Shown: positions 9,329 through 19,682, counted from the first letter of the stretch. The stretch: DNA of 64,000 nt from JACCTH01 sp035281645 (GCA_035281645.1 DATEDN010000172.1:28223-92222), one strand, 5' to 3'. Numbers and translations: made by a program. Notes: generated from the sequence alone by a model not told the origin.

Positions 9329-12300
9329 TCGCCCAGGATCACCCTCGCCACATGCCGCTGACCATCGTCGGTGAGGCCAATCTCGGAGTCCGGCGGCTGT
9401 TCGACCTCGTCGAGCCACAAGCTCTTTATTCCCCGCGTCGCCCCCTCCGGGTTCTCGACCCGGATCTCATATTGCGAGGAGTGGTAACGAAAGTTGATCT
9501 CGAAGCCCCGCCACGCTCGGGGAATGCAGGGATCGATCCGGAGGCTTTGGCCCCGAAGGCGAAAGCCCAGAATCGACTCGACACCCGCCCGATACATCCA
9601 GCCTGCCGCCCCCGTGTACCAGGTCCATCCACCCCTCCCCACGTGCGGTGCTTCTGAGTAGATGTCGGCGGCCGCTACGTAAGGCTCAACTCGATAGCGA
9701 TGGACGCCGGCTCGAGTGCTGGAGTGGTTTATCGGGTTCAAGATTCCGAACAGCTCACCGGCCCGATCGCCCTGGCCGAGAGTGGCGAAAGCGATGATGG
9801 CCCAGATGGCGGCATGCGTGTACTGGCCGCCATTCTCCCGAATCCCAGACAGGTATCCCTTGATGTACCCAGGGTCGACATTCCAGCGATCGAAGGGAGG
9901 CGTGAAAAGAAGCACCAAGCCGTCACCTCGCCTGACCAAGTACTCCTCCACTGCCGACATCGCCCGTTCGGCTCGCTCCGGCTGGCCACCCCCGTGCATG
10001 ACCGACCAGGACTGGGCGATGGAGTCGATCCGGCACTCGGGATTCGCCGAAGACCCGAGCGGAGTTCCGTCGTCGAAGAAAGCCCGCAGATACCAGTCAC
10101 CGTCCCAGGCCACCGCCTCCAATTGGCTCCTCATCTGCTCCGCCGAGCGCCTCCAACTCAAAGCCACTCGGCTCTTTCCGACCAAGTCAGCCAGCTCGGC
10201 AAAGCGGCGCAGGTTGGCATCGAGAAACCACCCCAACCAGACGCTTTCTCCCCGCCCTTCGATTCCTACCCGATTGAAGCCATCGTTCCAATCTCCCGAG
10301 CCGATCAGAGGCAGGCCATTGGGTCCGAGGCGCTGGCGAGCGCGGTCGAGGGCGCGCCGGCAATGATCGAACATCGTCCCTGTGCGAAAAGAGACCTCGG
10401 GCGTGAAGTAAGCCTCGTCCTCGTCGGGTTTTAGCTCCGGCCCAATGAGATAGGGAACCTCCTCCGCCAGCAGGTCGACGTCTCCTGTCACCTCGATGTA
10501 GTGCCCGACCGCATAGGGCAGCCAGAGATAGTCATCGGAAATGCGGGTCCGCACACCCTTCCCTGACGGCTCGTGCCACCAATGCTGGACGTCGCCTTCT
10601 TCAAACTGGCGGCTCGCGGCGCGGAGGAGGTGAGCCCGTGTGGTCTCCCTCATCGGCACTGCGAGGGCCATCACGTCTTGCAGTTGATCCCGGAAACCGT
10701 ACGCCCCGCCGGCTTGGTAGAAGGCCGATCGTCCCAGAACTCGACACGCCATGGCCTGATACAGGAGCCACTGGTTGATCATGATGTCGAAGGAGCGATC
10801 CGGGGTTCTCACCTGGAGGGCACCGAGAACGTCGCTCCACCGGGTCCTTACCGCCTCGCCAACCTCGTCTTGGGGGACGGATCGATATTGCTCGACCAAG
10901 GCCGATGCATGGGCCGCGTTCTCGCCTTGTCCGATCAGGAAGACGACCTCGATTTCGTCGCCGGGAGGGATGACGACCTGTCGTTGTAGAACCGCGCACG
11001 GATCGAACCCGGTGCCGGATCGACCTGAAAGACCACGTCGACGCTCGAGGGCAGCAGGGCGCTCGAGGCTACCGTGTCGCCCGAGAAACTCGGTGCGGTC
11101 GGTGGTCCAGGCGCCGACCTCCGCCCCAAAGTCGGCGAACGCCACCCGCGACCCGAAGTCTGCGTTCCAGGGGTTGCGAGCTATAAGAGCGCCGGTGCTG
11201 GTATCGCGCTCGCTAAAGATGTGGAACCGTTGGCCGACTCGGGTGGGCCCCAGCACCCATTCGACATAAGCGGTCAAGGTCAACCGTCGGCGGCGCCCGC
11301 TTTGATTTTGGAGACGAAGCGTCGAGATCTTCACCGGGTCATCGAGAGGCACGGTCATTCGCAAGCGGCTGCGGATGCCGAAAGAGATGTGGTCGAACTC
11401 GGAGAACCCAGGTCCGTGGCGGACGACGTAGGTGGAGCCATGGTGGCGGATCGGGAGGGCAGTTGACCCCCACAGCTCACCGGTGTCGTCATCACGGATG
11501 TAGATGGTCTCGCCTGGCGGGTCGGATACCGGATCGTTCGACCAGGGCGTCAGCTGATTCTCCCGGCTGTTGCCGGCCCAGGTGAATCCCGCGCCCGATT
11601 CGGAGATGACAAAGCCGGCATTGTCGTTCGCGATCACGTTGATCCAGGGAGCCGGAGTCCACTGACCCTCGCCGAGAATCACGACGTATTCGGAAGCTCC
11701 CTCGGAAAACCCGCCGAGGCCGTTGCGAAACTCGAGGTCAATCCGGGGTTGTGGTCCTCCCGGTGATGGCGTTGGCGGGGTTTTGCGTCTCGAGGGCGCG
11801 GGAGCCGGAGGCCGGGGGCGGCGGGCGAGTTGGTCGGCCAACGTCCCGTGGTGGCTCAACACGATCGCGCGAGCGGTCGCCTGTAACAGGTTGCGGTCCG
11901 CGGCATCGAGAAGGTCGCCGCGGAAGAGGAAGACCCCCCCGTCGGGCTCGGGGCCGATGCCCCGCCCGGTGGTTCGCACCACTTCTTCGATCGTGGCATG
12001 GAGATCGGCCACATAGGACCCGGGCTTCTCGTTGATGATCACGAGGTCTGCAGCCAGTCCTTTGGCCCGCCAGTATTCCTGGGCTCGGAGTAAGTCGCGG
12101 ACGATCCCCCTGTCCTCGGGTTGATCGATTCGGAGCAGGACCACGGGAAGATCTCCCGAGATGCTGTGGCGCCAGAGCGCCGGCTGGCCACCGGTGGCCG
12201 CCGCCAGCGTTGCAGAAGGTGCGCGCATCGACGGGTCGACGTAGATCAGCCGCTGGGCGAGTTGTTGGAAAAGGTGAGCCTGTTCCGGCGTGACGCCGAG

Positions 12301-15300
12301 ATGGTGCAATCGGACCTGGGCCTGGGTCCAGGACCCCGTCAAACTCTGTTCGAACGCCCCCGGATCCGAGAACTTGTCGACCAGATCGAGCGCCTTCGCC
12401 CGGGAGGTCGCCACCACGGTGCTGAAGCTGAGGTGAACGGTTTCCCCCGGTGGCACCCTGACCCGACGTCGCAAACTCAAGACCGGGTCAAGCACGCGTC
12501 CCACCGAGTTCGACAGCGGACGATCGAGGGCGGCGGCCTCGTGGATCCGCCGTCCCCGGCCCAGAAAGCGAGCCCGGTCGGTCTCGAATTGAAGACCGCC
12601 TACAACTTCACCTTTGATCGCCACTACCTGGCCCGCCCAATAGGTTTCGTCACCAGCCGCTCGTGGTCGGCGATGGGCCAGGAGGGCGTCGTGGCCACCC
12701 ACCGCCTCGGTTTGCACGAATAGGTTGGAAAAGGCGGGATGGGAGTCATCCGAGGACTGCGGTGCCAGCACCAATTCGGCATAAGAGGTGACTTCGATCT
12801 CCCGGGATGCGTTGTCGAGGTTGGTAAGGGTGAGGCGGCGAACCTCTACCTCATCTTCGGCCGAGACCACCACCTCGACAGTCGATCGCAGCGTTCCGTC
12901 ACGCCGGCTGATCTCAGCCTTTCCCTCGGAGAATTGGACCTGATACGACTGGGGATTGACCCGGGTGGGCTGATAACCCGCCGACCAGATCGTGTCGCTG
13001 AGGTCATCACGGATGAAAAGGAACGTGCCGTAGTTGTCAAGAGTCAGGTCCTCTCGCCAGCGCGTCACCGCCACACCGCCGAGCTTGCTGTATCCCGAGC
13101 CACTGTCGGTGATCATCACCGAGTAGCGACCGTTCGAGAGCAGATGCGTCTCCGGTATCGCTCCCGTTGGCAGCCCGAGGTGTCGAACCGCGCCCTCGGC
13201 CTCCGTCCGCGGGTGAGCGGCCAGTGCCACCTCCTCGGCCCGCGGTCGAGCGACTTCGACGTCGCGAGGCACTCGCTCGTGCAGCAACAACTCGGCAGCC
13301 CGAACCGCCGGATCCGTGTGAAAGAGTTGGCGAATGACGCCACCGAAAACGACGTTGGCCAAGGCGATGATCGACATCGCTTGGTGATGTCCCATGTAGG
13401 CCTTCACGGTCACCCATTCCTCGTCTTCGGGGACTCGCGACGGGGTGAAGTCCACGGACTCGTAGAACCCATAGCGACCGAGCGCCCCCATGGTCGCCAG
13501 CCGCTCGAGATTCTGCAGCGCTCGACGAGGATCGATCATCGCCGCCAGCATCGACGCGTAGGGAGCTACCACCAGGTCCTCCGAGAGTCCGCGCTCGAAG
13601 CCCAGGCCGGGCACTCCAAAGGCCGAATATTGATAGGTGAGCTGGAGGTCGCGAGCGGCAAATGCCGATTCGGAGATCCCCCAGGGGACACCTCGCTCCC
13701 GACCGTATTCGATTTGACGCCGCACCACGGCCCGGTAGGTCATGTCGAGCACGCTGTCGGTTGGTGAGTCCATTACCAAGAGCGGCATCAGGTACTCGAA
13801 CATGGAGCCCGACCAAGAAATCAGGGCAGCATCCGCGCCAACCGGAGTCATCGAACGATTGAGGAGAAACCAGTGCGACGGAGGAAGGTCACCTTTGGCG
13901 ATTCCGATAAAGCTGGCTAATCGAGCCTCCGAGGCGAGGAGGTCGTAATGGCTTTGATCGAGTGCTCCGTCGCTCAGCCGATAACCAACCGAAAGCAACT
14001 TGTTCTGCCGGTCCATCAGGAACCCGAAGTCCATTCCGGTGGCCATCTCTACGGCCCAAGCCGAAATCGAATGCAGTCGCGTCCCAATCTCTTCATCGCT
14101 GACGTCTTGATCGAGCTCGTGGCTGTCGACGAGCCTCTGGAGCGCCATCGCCCATTCCAAAAGCTCTCCCGTCTCGGTTCCTGCCGCCAGGGTCTGGACG
14201 ATGTCAACGAGGTTGTCGGCGGCTGCGGCCAGGGTGACTAGCCGATCGCTCTCTGACTGGCTTGCCGCCAGGAGGTCGATCAGGGCCTGGTCGAGATCAC
14301 GGGGGGAGACGAACTCGGTGTCGAGGCGATCGACCATTTGATCGGCGGTCTGGCGGATCAGAAGGGCGAGGTCACGGACTCCAAGGGCCAGCTCCGAGGG
14401 GCGCCCGACGAGGCGCAAGCACCCCTGGGAGAGAGCTAATAGATGTCCGGCCAAATTGCCGGAATCAACCGAGGAGATGTAACGAGGATTTAGTGGCTCG
14501 AGGGTGCGGGTGTCGTACCAGTTGAGGAGATGGCCTCCGTAGCGCTCGAGGCGGAACATGCCGGCCATCGTCTGCTCCCACCGGGTGATGGCCTCGACGG
14601 TGCCGATCCAGCCGAATTCCCTCGCCGCCAACACCGACAGGAGATAAAGGCCCAGGTTGGTGGGCGAGGTCCGATGAGCGATCGCCGCCGGCTCCTCCTG
14701 GAAATTGTCTGGCGGCAGATAGTTGTCGTCAGCTGTCACGAAGCGCTCGAAGTAGCTCCAAGTTTTCCGGGCGAGCAACCGGAATGCCTCCACCTCGGAT
14801 ACCTCGAGTGGTGCCGTCGGGGCGGGCCGCCTGGTCTTGCTCGCCTCATAGGCCAAATATGGAGCAGCCACCCAGGCCGCGGCCAGCGGTGCCGCCACCC
14901 AAAGCGCCACGGGCTTGACCAAGGCCGCGGCCGCAATGGCCGCCAGTCCCAGAAGCGCCGGCGGGGCCATCCGCTTTTGGAATTCGGCGAGTTCAAGACC
15001 AAAACGACGCTCAGCCTCTTCCGAGGTCATCCAGCGGAGCAGATGTCGTTTCGAGACCAGCATCCGCCAAAGGGTGGTGAGAATCGCATCCGCCATCACG
15101 AGCGCCTGATAGGCCAGGAACGAAATCTGGAGTCCGATCCGACCGAGAACCCGACCGGTATCTTCCAACCAGCGCTGGAATCTGATCGCTCCCGGCGTGG
15201 TGGTTCGGCGTGGGACCAATCGTTCGAGCAGGGGAAGCATGGCCGGGAAGGCCAATGCGGCGATAACGAGAATGAGCGGTGACCAGAGCGGAACGGCGGG

Positions 15301-17724
15301 TATGACGCAGGCGGCCAACAGGAGGGCAAACGACGCCGGCCCGTTCAGACTGCGGCGCAGATTGTCGATCATCTTCAGGCGAGCGACGGCATCGAGGGCC
15401 CCTCTTCTTCCGAGGATCCAGGGCAGAAGTTGCCAGTCGCCCCTGACCCACCGATGCTGGCGCTGGATCGCCACTTCGTAGTGACTGGGAAACTCCTCGA
15501 AGACCTCGACGTTGGTGACCAGACCGGCGCGGGCGAAGCTGCCCTCGAAGAGGTCGTGTGAGAGCAATGCGTTATCCGGCACCCTCCCGGCCAGGGACGC
15601 CTCGAAGGCATCGATGTCATAGATGCCCTTCCCGGCGTAGGAGCCCTCGGAGAAGAGGTCCTGGTAAACGTCACTCACCGCTGCTGCATAGGGATCGACC
15701 CCGGCTGGTGGTGAAAATGCTTGTTGATAGAAGGAGGTGCTCTCCGTACTGAGAAAGGGCGTCACCCTGGGCTGCAGGACCCCGTAACCATCTGTTACCC
15801 GTCCCAGGCCGGGTGAGAAAACCGGCTGATTGAGGGGATGGGCGATGGTGGCCACGAGCCGGGTCGCAGCTGCGGGGGGCAAACGAGAGTCAGCGTCGAG
15901 GGTGATGACGTAACGAACTCCTTCCGGGGGCACCGTCTCGGGCAAGAACGAGGTGTCGGTCGCCCCGCGCAACAAGCGATTGAGCTCGTGGAGTTTTCCT
16001 CGTTTTCTCTCCCAGCCCATGTGTTGACCCTCACTGGGGTTGAAAAGCCGGTGACGCTGGAAGAGATGAAAGCGAGGTTCATCTGGCAGCGGGTGCCGCT
16101 CGTTGAGGCGGGCAATCCCCGCCTCGGCCAAAGTGAAAAGCTCATTGTCGGAAGCGTCGTCGGCGTTCTCGGAGTCGCGGTAGTCGGAGACGAGCGCAAA
16201 ACGGAACTCGCCCTCGGGATTGGCCAGGTAATGAACCTCAAGCCGGTCAACGAGCTCGTCGACCTGGCCAGCCCGAGTCAGCATTACCGGGATGGCCACC
16301 ATGGTCTTCGATTCGGCATCGGGGCCTACGGCCAGATCGAGCGCTGGGAGCATCCCCGGTCGAACGAAGCCGGTAACAAGTCGATTGACGACACTGACTG
16401 CTAGGTCGGTGGCCGGGAAGAAGCCGATGAGGCCGACCAACAAGGCCAGCCAAGCTCCTCCCGCCTCGAGCGTTCTGACTAATGGAACTGCCAGGAAAAC
16501 CAGGGCCAGCGAAAGGATCGACCCCCAGTAGACCGCCGCTGCTGATCGCTTGAGGCCGCGGCGAAGATGTTGCGTCCACGATGGCCGAAAGTCGATGGCG
16601 GATTCCAGTTCCGGGCGGCCCCGGTCTAACAAGAAGAATCCGGGATCCGCCTCCCGGCTCCGGCGCGGGCGTTGACGAGCGAGATCCGACGCCGTGCGGG
16701 CGATCTCAAGCTGGGTGTGATGCGAGCCTTTTGAAAGCTCCTCGACCACGTGGCGATAGAGATCGCGAGTGGCAAAGCTCATGCTTTTGAAGGCGGTGCC
16801 CTCCGAGAAGGTAGCGTCGACCAGGCTGACCCTTTCGACGAATTCGGACCACTCGAAGGATGAGATCTGGCGAAGGCTGGTGACGACGTTGCGCACGGTC
16901 ACATTTGTCGCCGCCTGCCGCTGCTGGGCTTCGGTGACAAGCTCGTCGGGGCTTTGGCCCAGCCCGGCGAGATAGTCGAGCAGCCAGCTCAATCCAGCCG
17001 TGGTCTCCGGATCACGGTCGCGCAGCCGCTGCAGCAGCTGGACGGCCATCGCTCGTGGAATTCGTTCCATCCTGCCCAGCTGCCGGAGGCCATCCTCGGG
17101 AAAGCGCCCACCGACCTCGAGGAGAGAATCGGCAATCTGATCGGCTACCCGGCGCTGCCCCCTTGCCCGGATAATGATCTCTGCGAGCCGTCGCAGGTTC
17201 TCGATCATCACCAGGCGGATGGCGATTGGCATCGCCCAAAGCTCGCCGATGGTGAGAGGCTCTTCCTCCTGAAATGCGGCAATGAAGCGCTCGAGGGTTT
17301 CCGCCTCGAAGCGGCTGTCGTGATGGGCTACATACGCCCATGCGATCTCGTAGATGCGTGGATAGCCGGCCAGATGGCCGTTCTCAACCTTTGGAAGTTC
17401 GCGGTAGTAAGAAGCGGGCAGGGTCTTGCGCACCGCTGCCAGCTGCGCTTCGACCAGGTGGAAGTTATCCACCAGCCATTCCGCCGCGGGGGTGAGCATG
17501 CTCTCCTCGCGAATTGCCTGGGCGAGCTCCCGATAGGCAGCGAGGAGAACGTGGCCGTTTTCCGTCAGTCGCCTCGAGATCAGGCGGAACCTTCCTGGCG
17601 CCGCGCTCAGCTCCTGGGTCTTGGCGAGGCTACGGGCATGCTCTTCCAGCCTCTCGACGCTGAATAGCTCCGCACGGATCGGTTCTCCGGCCGGCCCGGC
17701 CGGCGATTCCCATGGCCAGCGCAC
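9325..17724 (-). CDS. Cyclic beta-1,2-glucan synthase (NdvB/ChvB family, GT84-GH94)
   Basis: A giant 2799-residue membrane enzyme with the full architecture of ChvB/NdvB proteins. Hydrophobic segments lie near residues 395-445, 785-830 and 920-955. Between the first two is a GT84-type glycosyltransferase with T-L-D-A-D-S near residue 606 and Q-R-H-R-W-V-R-G-D-W near 754. A glucoamylase-like domain follows around 1270-1480. The C-terminal third holds two GH94 carbohydrate-binding parts and a catalytic (alpha/alpha)6 region with F-R-D-Q-L-Q-D-V near 2355 and G-S-G-D-W-N-D-G near 2480, the latter carrying the general acid. In Rhizobium and Brucella the enzyme makes, trims and cyclises osmoregulatory periplasmic glucan. 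It begins 42 bases from a divergent gene. Length and domain order argue for function. Confidence 0.93.
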   Translation of the reverse strand: MRWPWESPAGPAGEPIRAELFSVERLEEHARSLAKTQELSAAPGRFRLISRRLTENGHVLLAAYRELAQAIREESMLTPAAEWLVDNFHLVEAQLAAVRKTLPASYYRELPKVENGHLAGYPRIYEIAWAYVAHHDSRFEAETLERFIAAFQEEEPLTIGELWAMPIAIRLVMIENLRRLAEIIIRARGQRRVADQIADSLLEVGGRFPEDGLRQLGRMERIPRAMAVQLLQRLRDRDPETTAGLSWLLDYLAGLGQSPDELVTEAQQRQAATNVTVRNVVTSLRQISSFEWSEFVERVSLVDATFSEGTAFKSMSFATRDLYRHVVEELSKGSHHTQLEIARTASDLARQRPRRSREADPGFFLLDRGRPELESAIDFRPSWTQHLRRGLKRSAAAVYWGSILSLALVFLAVPLVRTLEAGGAWLALLVGLIGFFPATDLAVSVVNRLVTGFVRPGMLPALDLAVGPDAESKTMVAIPVMLTRAGQVDELVDRLEVHYLANPEGEFRFALVSDYRDSENADDASDNELFTLAEAGIARLNERHPLPDEPRFHLFQRHRLFNPSEGQHMGWERKRGKLHELNRLLRGATDTSFLPETVPPEGVRYVITLDADSRLPPAAATRLVATIAHPLNQPVFSPGLGRVTDGYGVLQPRVTPFLSTESTSFYQQAFSPPAGVDPYAAAVSDVYQDLFSEGSYAGKGIYDIDAFEASLAGRVPDNALLSHDLFEGSFARAGLVTNVEVFEEFPSHYEVAIQRQHRWVRGDWQLLPWILGRRGALDAVARLKMIDNLRRSLNGPASFALLLAACVIPAVPLWSPLILVIAALAFPAMLPLLERLVPRRTTTPGAIRFQRWLEDTGRVLGRIGLQISFLAYQALVMADAILTTLWRMLVSKRHLLRWMTSEEAERRFGLELAEFQKRMAPPALLGLAAIAAAALVKPVALWVAAPLAAAWVAAPYLAYEASKTRRPAPTAPLEVSEVEAFRLLARKTWSYFERFVTADDNYLPPDNFQEEPAAIAHRTSPTNLGLYLLSVLAAREFGWIGTVEAITRWEQTMAGMFRLERYGGHLLNWYDTRTLEPLNPRYISSVDSGNLAGHLLALSQGCLRLVGRPSELALGVRDLALLIRQTADQMVDRLDTEFVSPRDLDQALIDLLAASQSESDRLVTLAAAADNLVDIVQTLAAGTETGELLEWAMALQRLVDSHELDQDVSDEEIGTRLHSISAWAVEMATGMDFGFLMDRQNKLLSVGYRLSDGALDQSHYDLLASEARLASFIGIAKGDLPPSHWFLLNRSMTPVGADAALISWSGSMFEYLMPLLVMDSPTDSVLDMTYRAVVRRQIEYGRERGVPWGISESAFAARDLQLTYQYSAFGVPGLGFERGLSEDLVVAPYASMLAAMIDPRRALQNLERLATMGALGRYGFYESVDFTPSRVPEDEEWVTVKAYMGHHQAMSIIALANVVFGGVIRQLFHTDPAVRAAELLLHERVPRDVEVARPRAEEVALAAHPRTEAEGAVRHLGLPTGAIPETHLLSNGRYSVMITDSGSGYSKLGGVAVTRWREDLTLDNYGTFLFIRDDLSDTIWSAGYQPTRVNPQSYQVQFSEGKAEISRRDGTLRSTVEVVVSAEDEVEVRRLTLTNLDNASREIEVTSYAELVLAPQSSDDSHPAFSNLFVQTEAVGGHDALLAHRRPRAAGDETYWAGQVVAIKGEVVGGLQFETDRARFLGRGRRIHEAAALDRPLSNSVGRVLDPVLSLRRRVRVPPGETVHLSFSTVVATSRAKALDLVDKFSDPGAFEQSLTGSWTQAQVRLHHLGVTPEQAHLFQQLAQRLIYVDPSMRAPSATLAAATGGQPALWRHSISGDLPVVLLRIDQPEDRGIVRDLLRAQEYWRAKGLAADLVIINEKPGSYVADLHATIEEVVRTTGRGIGPEPDGGVFLFRGDLLDAADRNLLQATARAIVLSHHGTLADQLARRPRPPAPAPSRRKTPPTPSPGGPQPRIDLEFRNGLGGFSEGASEYVVILGEGQWTPAPWINVIANDNAGFVISESGAGFTWAGNSRENQLTPWSNDPVSDPPGETIYIRDDDTGELWGSTALPIRHHGSTYVVRHGPGFSEFDHISFGIRSRLRMTVPLDDPVKISTLRLQNQSGRRRRLTLTAYVEWVLGPTRVGQRFHIFSERDTSTGALIARNPWNADFGSRVAFADFGAEVGAWTTDRTEFLGRHGSLERPAALERRRGLSGRSGTGFDPCAVLQRQVVIPPGDEIEVVFLIGQGENAAHASALVEQYRSVPQDEVGEAVRTRWSDVLGALQVRTPDRSFDIMINQWLLYQAMACRVLGRSAFYQAGGAYGFRDQLQDVMALAVPMRETTRAHLLRAASRQFEEGDVQHWWHEPSGKGVRTRISDDYLWLPYAVGHYIEVTGDVDLLAEEVPYLIGPELKPDEDEAYFTPEVSFRTGTMFDHCRRALDRARQRLGPNGLPLIGSGDWNDGFNRVGIEGRGESVWLGWFLDANLRRFAELADLVGKSRVALSWRRSAEQMRSQLEAVAWDGDWYLRAFFDDGTPLGSSANPECRIDSIAQSWSVMHGGGQPERAERAMSAVEEYLVRRGDGLVLLFTPPFDRWNVDPGYIKGYLSGIRENGGQYTHAAIWAIIAFATLGQGDRAGELFGILNPINHSSTRAGVHRYRVEPYVAAADIYSEAPHVGRGGWTWYTGAAGWMYRAGVESILGFRLRGQSLRIDPCIPRAWRGFEINFRYHSSQYEIRVENPEGATRGIKSLWLDEVEQPPDSEIGLTDDGQRHVARVILGE

Positions 17725-17769
17725 GAAACTCAGAATAAGGGAGCTACCGCCCGGTCCTAACGTAGGTTG

Positions 17770-18189
17770 ATGGACGCGGCCATCAAGGCGGCCCTAGATC
17801 GGGGCGGAATCGTCGACATCAGCACGGTCGGGGCCCAAACGGGGAGGAACAGGCGGATCGAGATCTATCTGCATCAATTCGATGGCCGCTACTACATCAC
17901 CGGACGGCCCGGGCGCCGACGAGACTGGCTCGCCAATCTCATCGCCAACCCGCATTTCACGGTGCACTTAAAACGCGGATTGCAGGCGGACGTTCCTGCC
18001 GTGGCGGCGGAGATCACCGACCCGGCTGAGCGCGAGCGCGTTATCTATCGCGCCCGAACGGAGAGCTGGAACGCCAGCCCCGATGATGCCCGAAGGGACA
18101 TGGACTTCTGGGTGAAGACGTCTCCGCTGGTCGTCCTGGAGCCGACCGGACTAGGCGATGCCCACCGCCCGGAGGCCGACTTCCAGTAA
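17770..18189 (+). CDS. Deazaflavin (F420)-dependent nitroreductase-family protein
   Basis: A 139-residue protein of the DUF385/Ddn-type split-barrel family. I see the opening T-V-G-A-Q-T-G-R-N-R-R-I-E typical of these enzymes, Y-Y-I-T-G-R-P-G-R-R-R-D-W-L-A-N-L in place of the usual G-S-x-G-G-x-x-x-x-P-x-W, and N-P-H-F-T-V-H-L. Members bind F420 or flavin and reduce diverse substrates; the substrate here is unknown. Translation may start at TTG 17767 or, as chosen, at ATG 17770. The gene is divergent from the glucan synthase, and its 3' end overlaps the converging aroB by 39 bases. Confidence 0.75.
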   Translation: MDAAIKAALDRGGIVDISTVGAQTGRNRRIEIYLHQFDGRYYITGRPGRRRDWLANLIANPHFTVHLKRGLQADVPAVAAEITDPAERERVIYRARTESWNASPDDARRDMDFWVKTSPLVVLEPTGLGDAHRPEADFQ

Positions 18190-19179
18190 ATCGGAGCTGA
18201 CCGGTTCCACCACCGGGGATCCGGGAGCTTTGAGGAGGACCATTCTGACTCCGGCGTTGGATCGCTTCTTGTCGCGAGCGATCATCTCCAAGGCCGAGTC
18301 CAGGGAAACTCCCGCGGCAGCTACTGGCAGTCCGAGCCCGAAGATTGTCTCGATGAGCTGGCGATGGTCGAAACCAAAGCGGGCGTTGGAAACGGTGGCT
18401 GCTGCCACCATCCCCACCGCCACTGCCAAGCCGTGGGGCATGGGAGCGAGGATCTCCACGGCATGCCCCACCGTGTGACCAAAATTGAGAATCGCCCGAC
18501 GATCGCTTTCTCGATAGTCAGCCTCGACCGTGGCTGCCTTCACCTTGACCGCCCGCTCCACCACCTCGCCGAGCGACAAGTCCTGACCACGCGAGGCCAA
18601 GATGTCGACCAAGTATGGGTCGGCGACATATCCGGCCTTCAAGGCCTCCGCCAAGCCTTCCAGCCGCAGGGAGGGTGGCAGCGTTTCCAGAAGGTCGAGG
18701 TTGATGAGGACCCGGCTGGGGAGGTGGAAGGAACCGATCAGATTTTTGCCGGCGAAGTTGATTCCGGTTTTGCCCCCGATGGCGGCATCGACCGCCCCCA
18801 ACAGAGTCGTTGGGTAAAAGACCGCTTCGATGCCGCGAAGCCAGGTGGCGGCAACAAATCCGGCCAAGTCGGTGGCAGCCCCTCCGCCGACGGCGAGAAT
18901 CGTGTCGTGGCGGCCAAGGCCGAGTTCGGCCAGCCATTCGTAGACGCGGTTCACGACGATGAGTGATTTCGCCTCCTCCCGGTCGGGAAGCACAAACTGA
19001 TCGGTGGCTCCGCTTCGGGCCGCGGCATCCGCAGCCGGCCCTAACGCTCCGGGCGAGAGCAATACCACCGTACGTTCCCGCGTCGCTCTCGGTGGCAAGA
19101 GGGGCTCGGGAAGTCCATGGCCGATGATGATCTCTGAGGCCTGCTCGGCAAGGGTGGGCGTGATCGTCAGTCGTGCCAC
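18151..19179 (-). CDS. aroB: 3-dehydroquinate synthase
   Basis: Second enzyme of the shikimate pathway, converting DAHP to 3-dehydroquinate with NAD and a divalent metal. The 342-residue protein has G-G-G-A-A-T-D-L-A-G-F-V-A-A-T-W for NAD and substrate binding, Y-P-T-T-L-L-G-A-V-D-A-A-I-G-G-K-T-G-I-N, and the metal ligands E-A-L-K and G-H-T-V-G-H-A. It overlaps the aroK stop by 13 bases and ends the aroC-aroK-aroB run. Confidence 0.97.
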   Translation of the reverse strand: MARLTITPTLAEQASEIIIGHGLPEPLLPPRATRERTVVLLSPGALGPAADAAARSGATDQFVLPDREEAKSLIVVNRVYEWLAELGLGRHDTILAVGGGAATDLAGFVAATWLRGIEAVFYPTTLLGAVDAAIGGKTGINFAGKNLIGSFHLPSRVLINLDLLETLPPSLRLEGLAEALKAGYVADPYLVDILASRGQDLSLGEVVERAVKVKAATVEADYRESDRRAILNFGHTVGHAVEILAPMPHGLAVAVGMVAAATVSNARFGFDHRQLIETIFGLGLPVAAAGVSLDSALEMIARDKKRSNAGVRMVLLKAPGSPVVEPVSSDLLEVGLRAVGIA

Positions 19180-19679
19180 AGCGCCTCCACCAGGTCGGCC
19201 GCTTCTACCGGAGACAGCAAGTCGGTGCTGATGGCAAAGTCAGCAGCGGCTCGATACGCCTCCTGGCGGTCGTCGAGAATTCCCCGAAGCGACGCTTCGA
19301 CGTCGTCGTCGAAGATCAGGGGTCGATTGGTCCCCTTGCTCTCGGCGGCGATGCGAGCAGCCAGCGTCGCCGGCTCGGCCTGGACCCAGAAGATCAGCCC
19401 GGTGCGCCGCATCGTGTCTACGTTCTGAGATCGCAGCACTGCCCCTCCCCCAGTGGCCACCACCGCACCGGGGTGGGATGAAACCAACGCCACCGCTTCA
19501 GATTCCCGGATTCTGAATCCTGCCTCACCCTCGGTGGCGAAAAGCTCGGTGATATCACGGCCGGTGGCTTCCATCACCACATCGTCGGTATCGATGAACT
19601 TCCAGCCCTTGCGCTCGGCAATGATCTTTCCCAGGGTCGACTTGCCCGCCCCCATCATCCCAATCAGCCAGAGAGGCAT
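19167..19679 (-). CDS. aroK: Shikimate kinase
   Basis: Phosphorylates shikimate at the 3-hydroxyl. At 170 residues it is a typical shikimate kinase of the NMP-kinase fold. Walker A is G-M-M-G-A-G-K-S-T, the shikimate-binding D-T-D follows at F-I-D-T-D-D, G-G-G-A-V lies in the centre, and the lid region contains R-P-L-I. The gene starts three bases after aroC ends and overlaps aroB. Confidence 0.97.
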   Translation of the reverse strand: MPLWLIGMMGAGKSTLGKIIAERKGWKFIDTDDVVMEATGRDITELFATEGEAGFRIRESEAVALVSSHPGAVVATGGGAVLRSQNVDTMRRTGLIFWVQAEPATLAARIAAESKGTNRPLIFDDDVEASLRGILDDRQEAYRAAADFAISTDLLSPVEAADLVEALWHD

Positions 19680-19682
19680 CGG

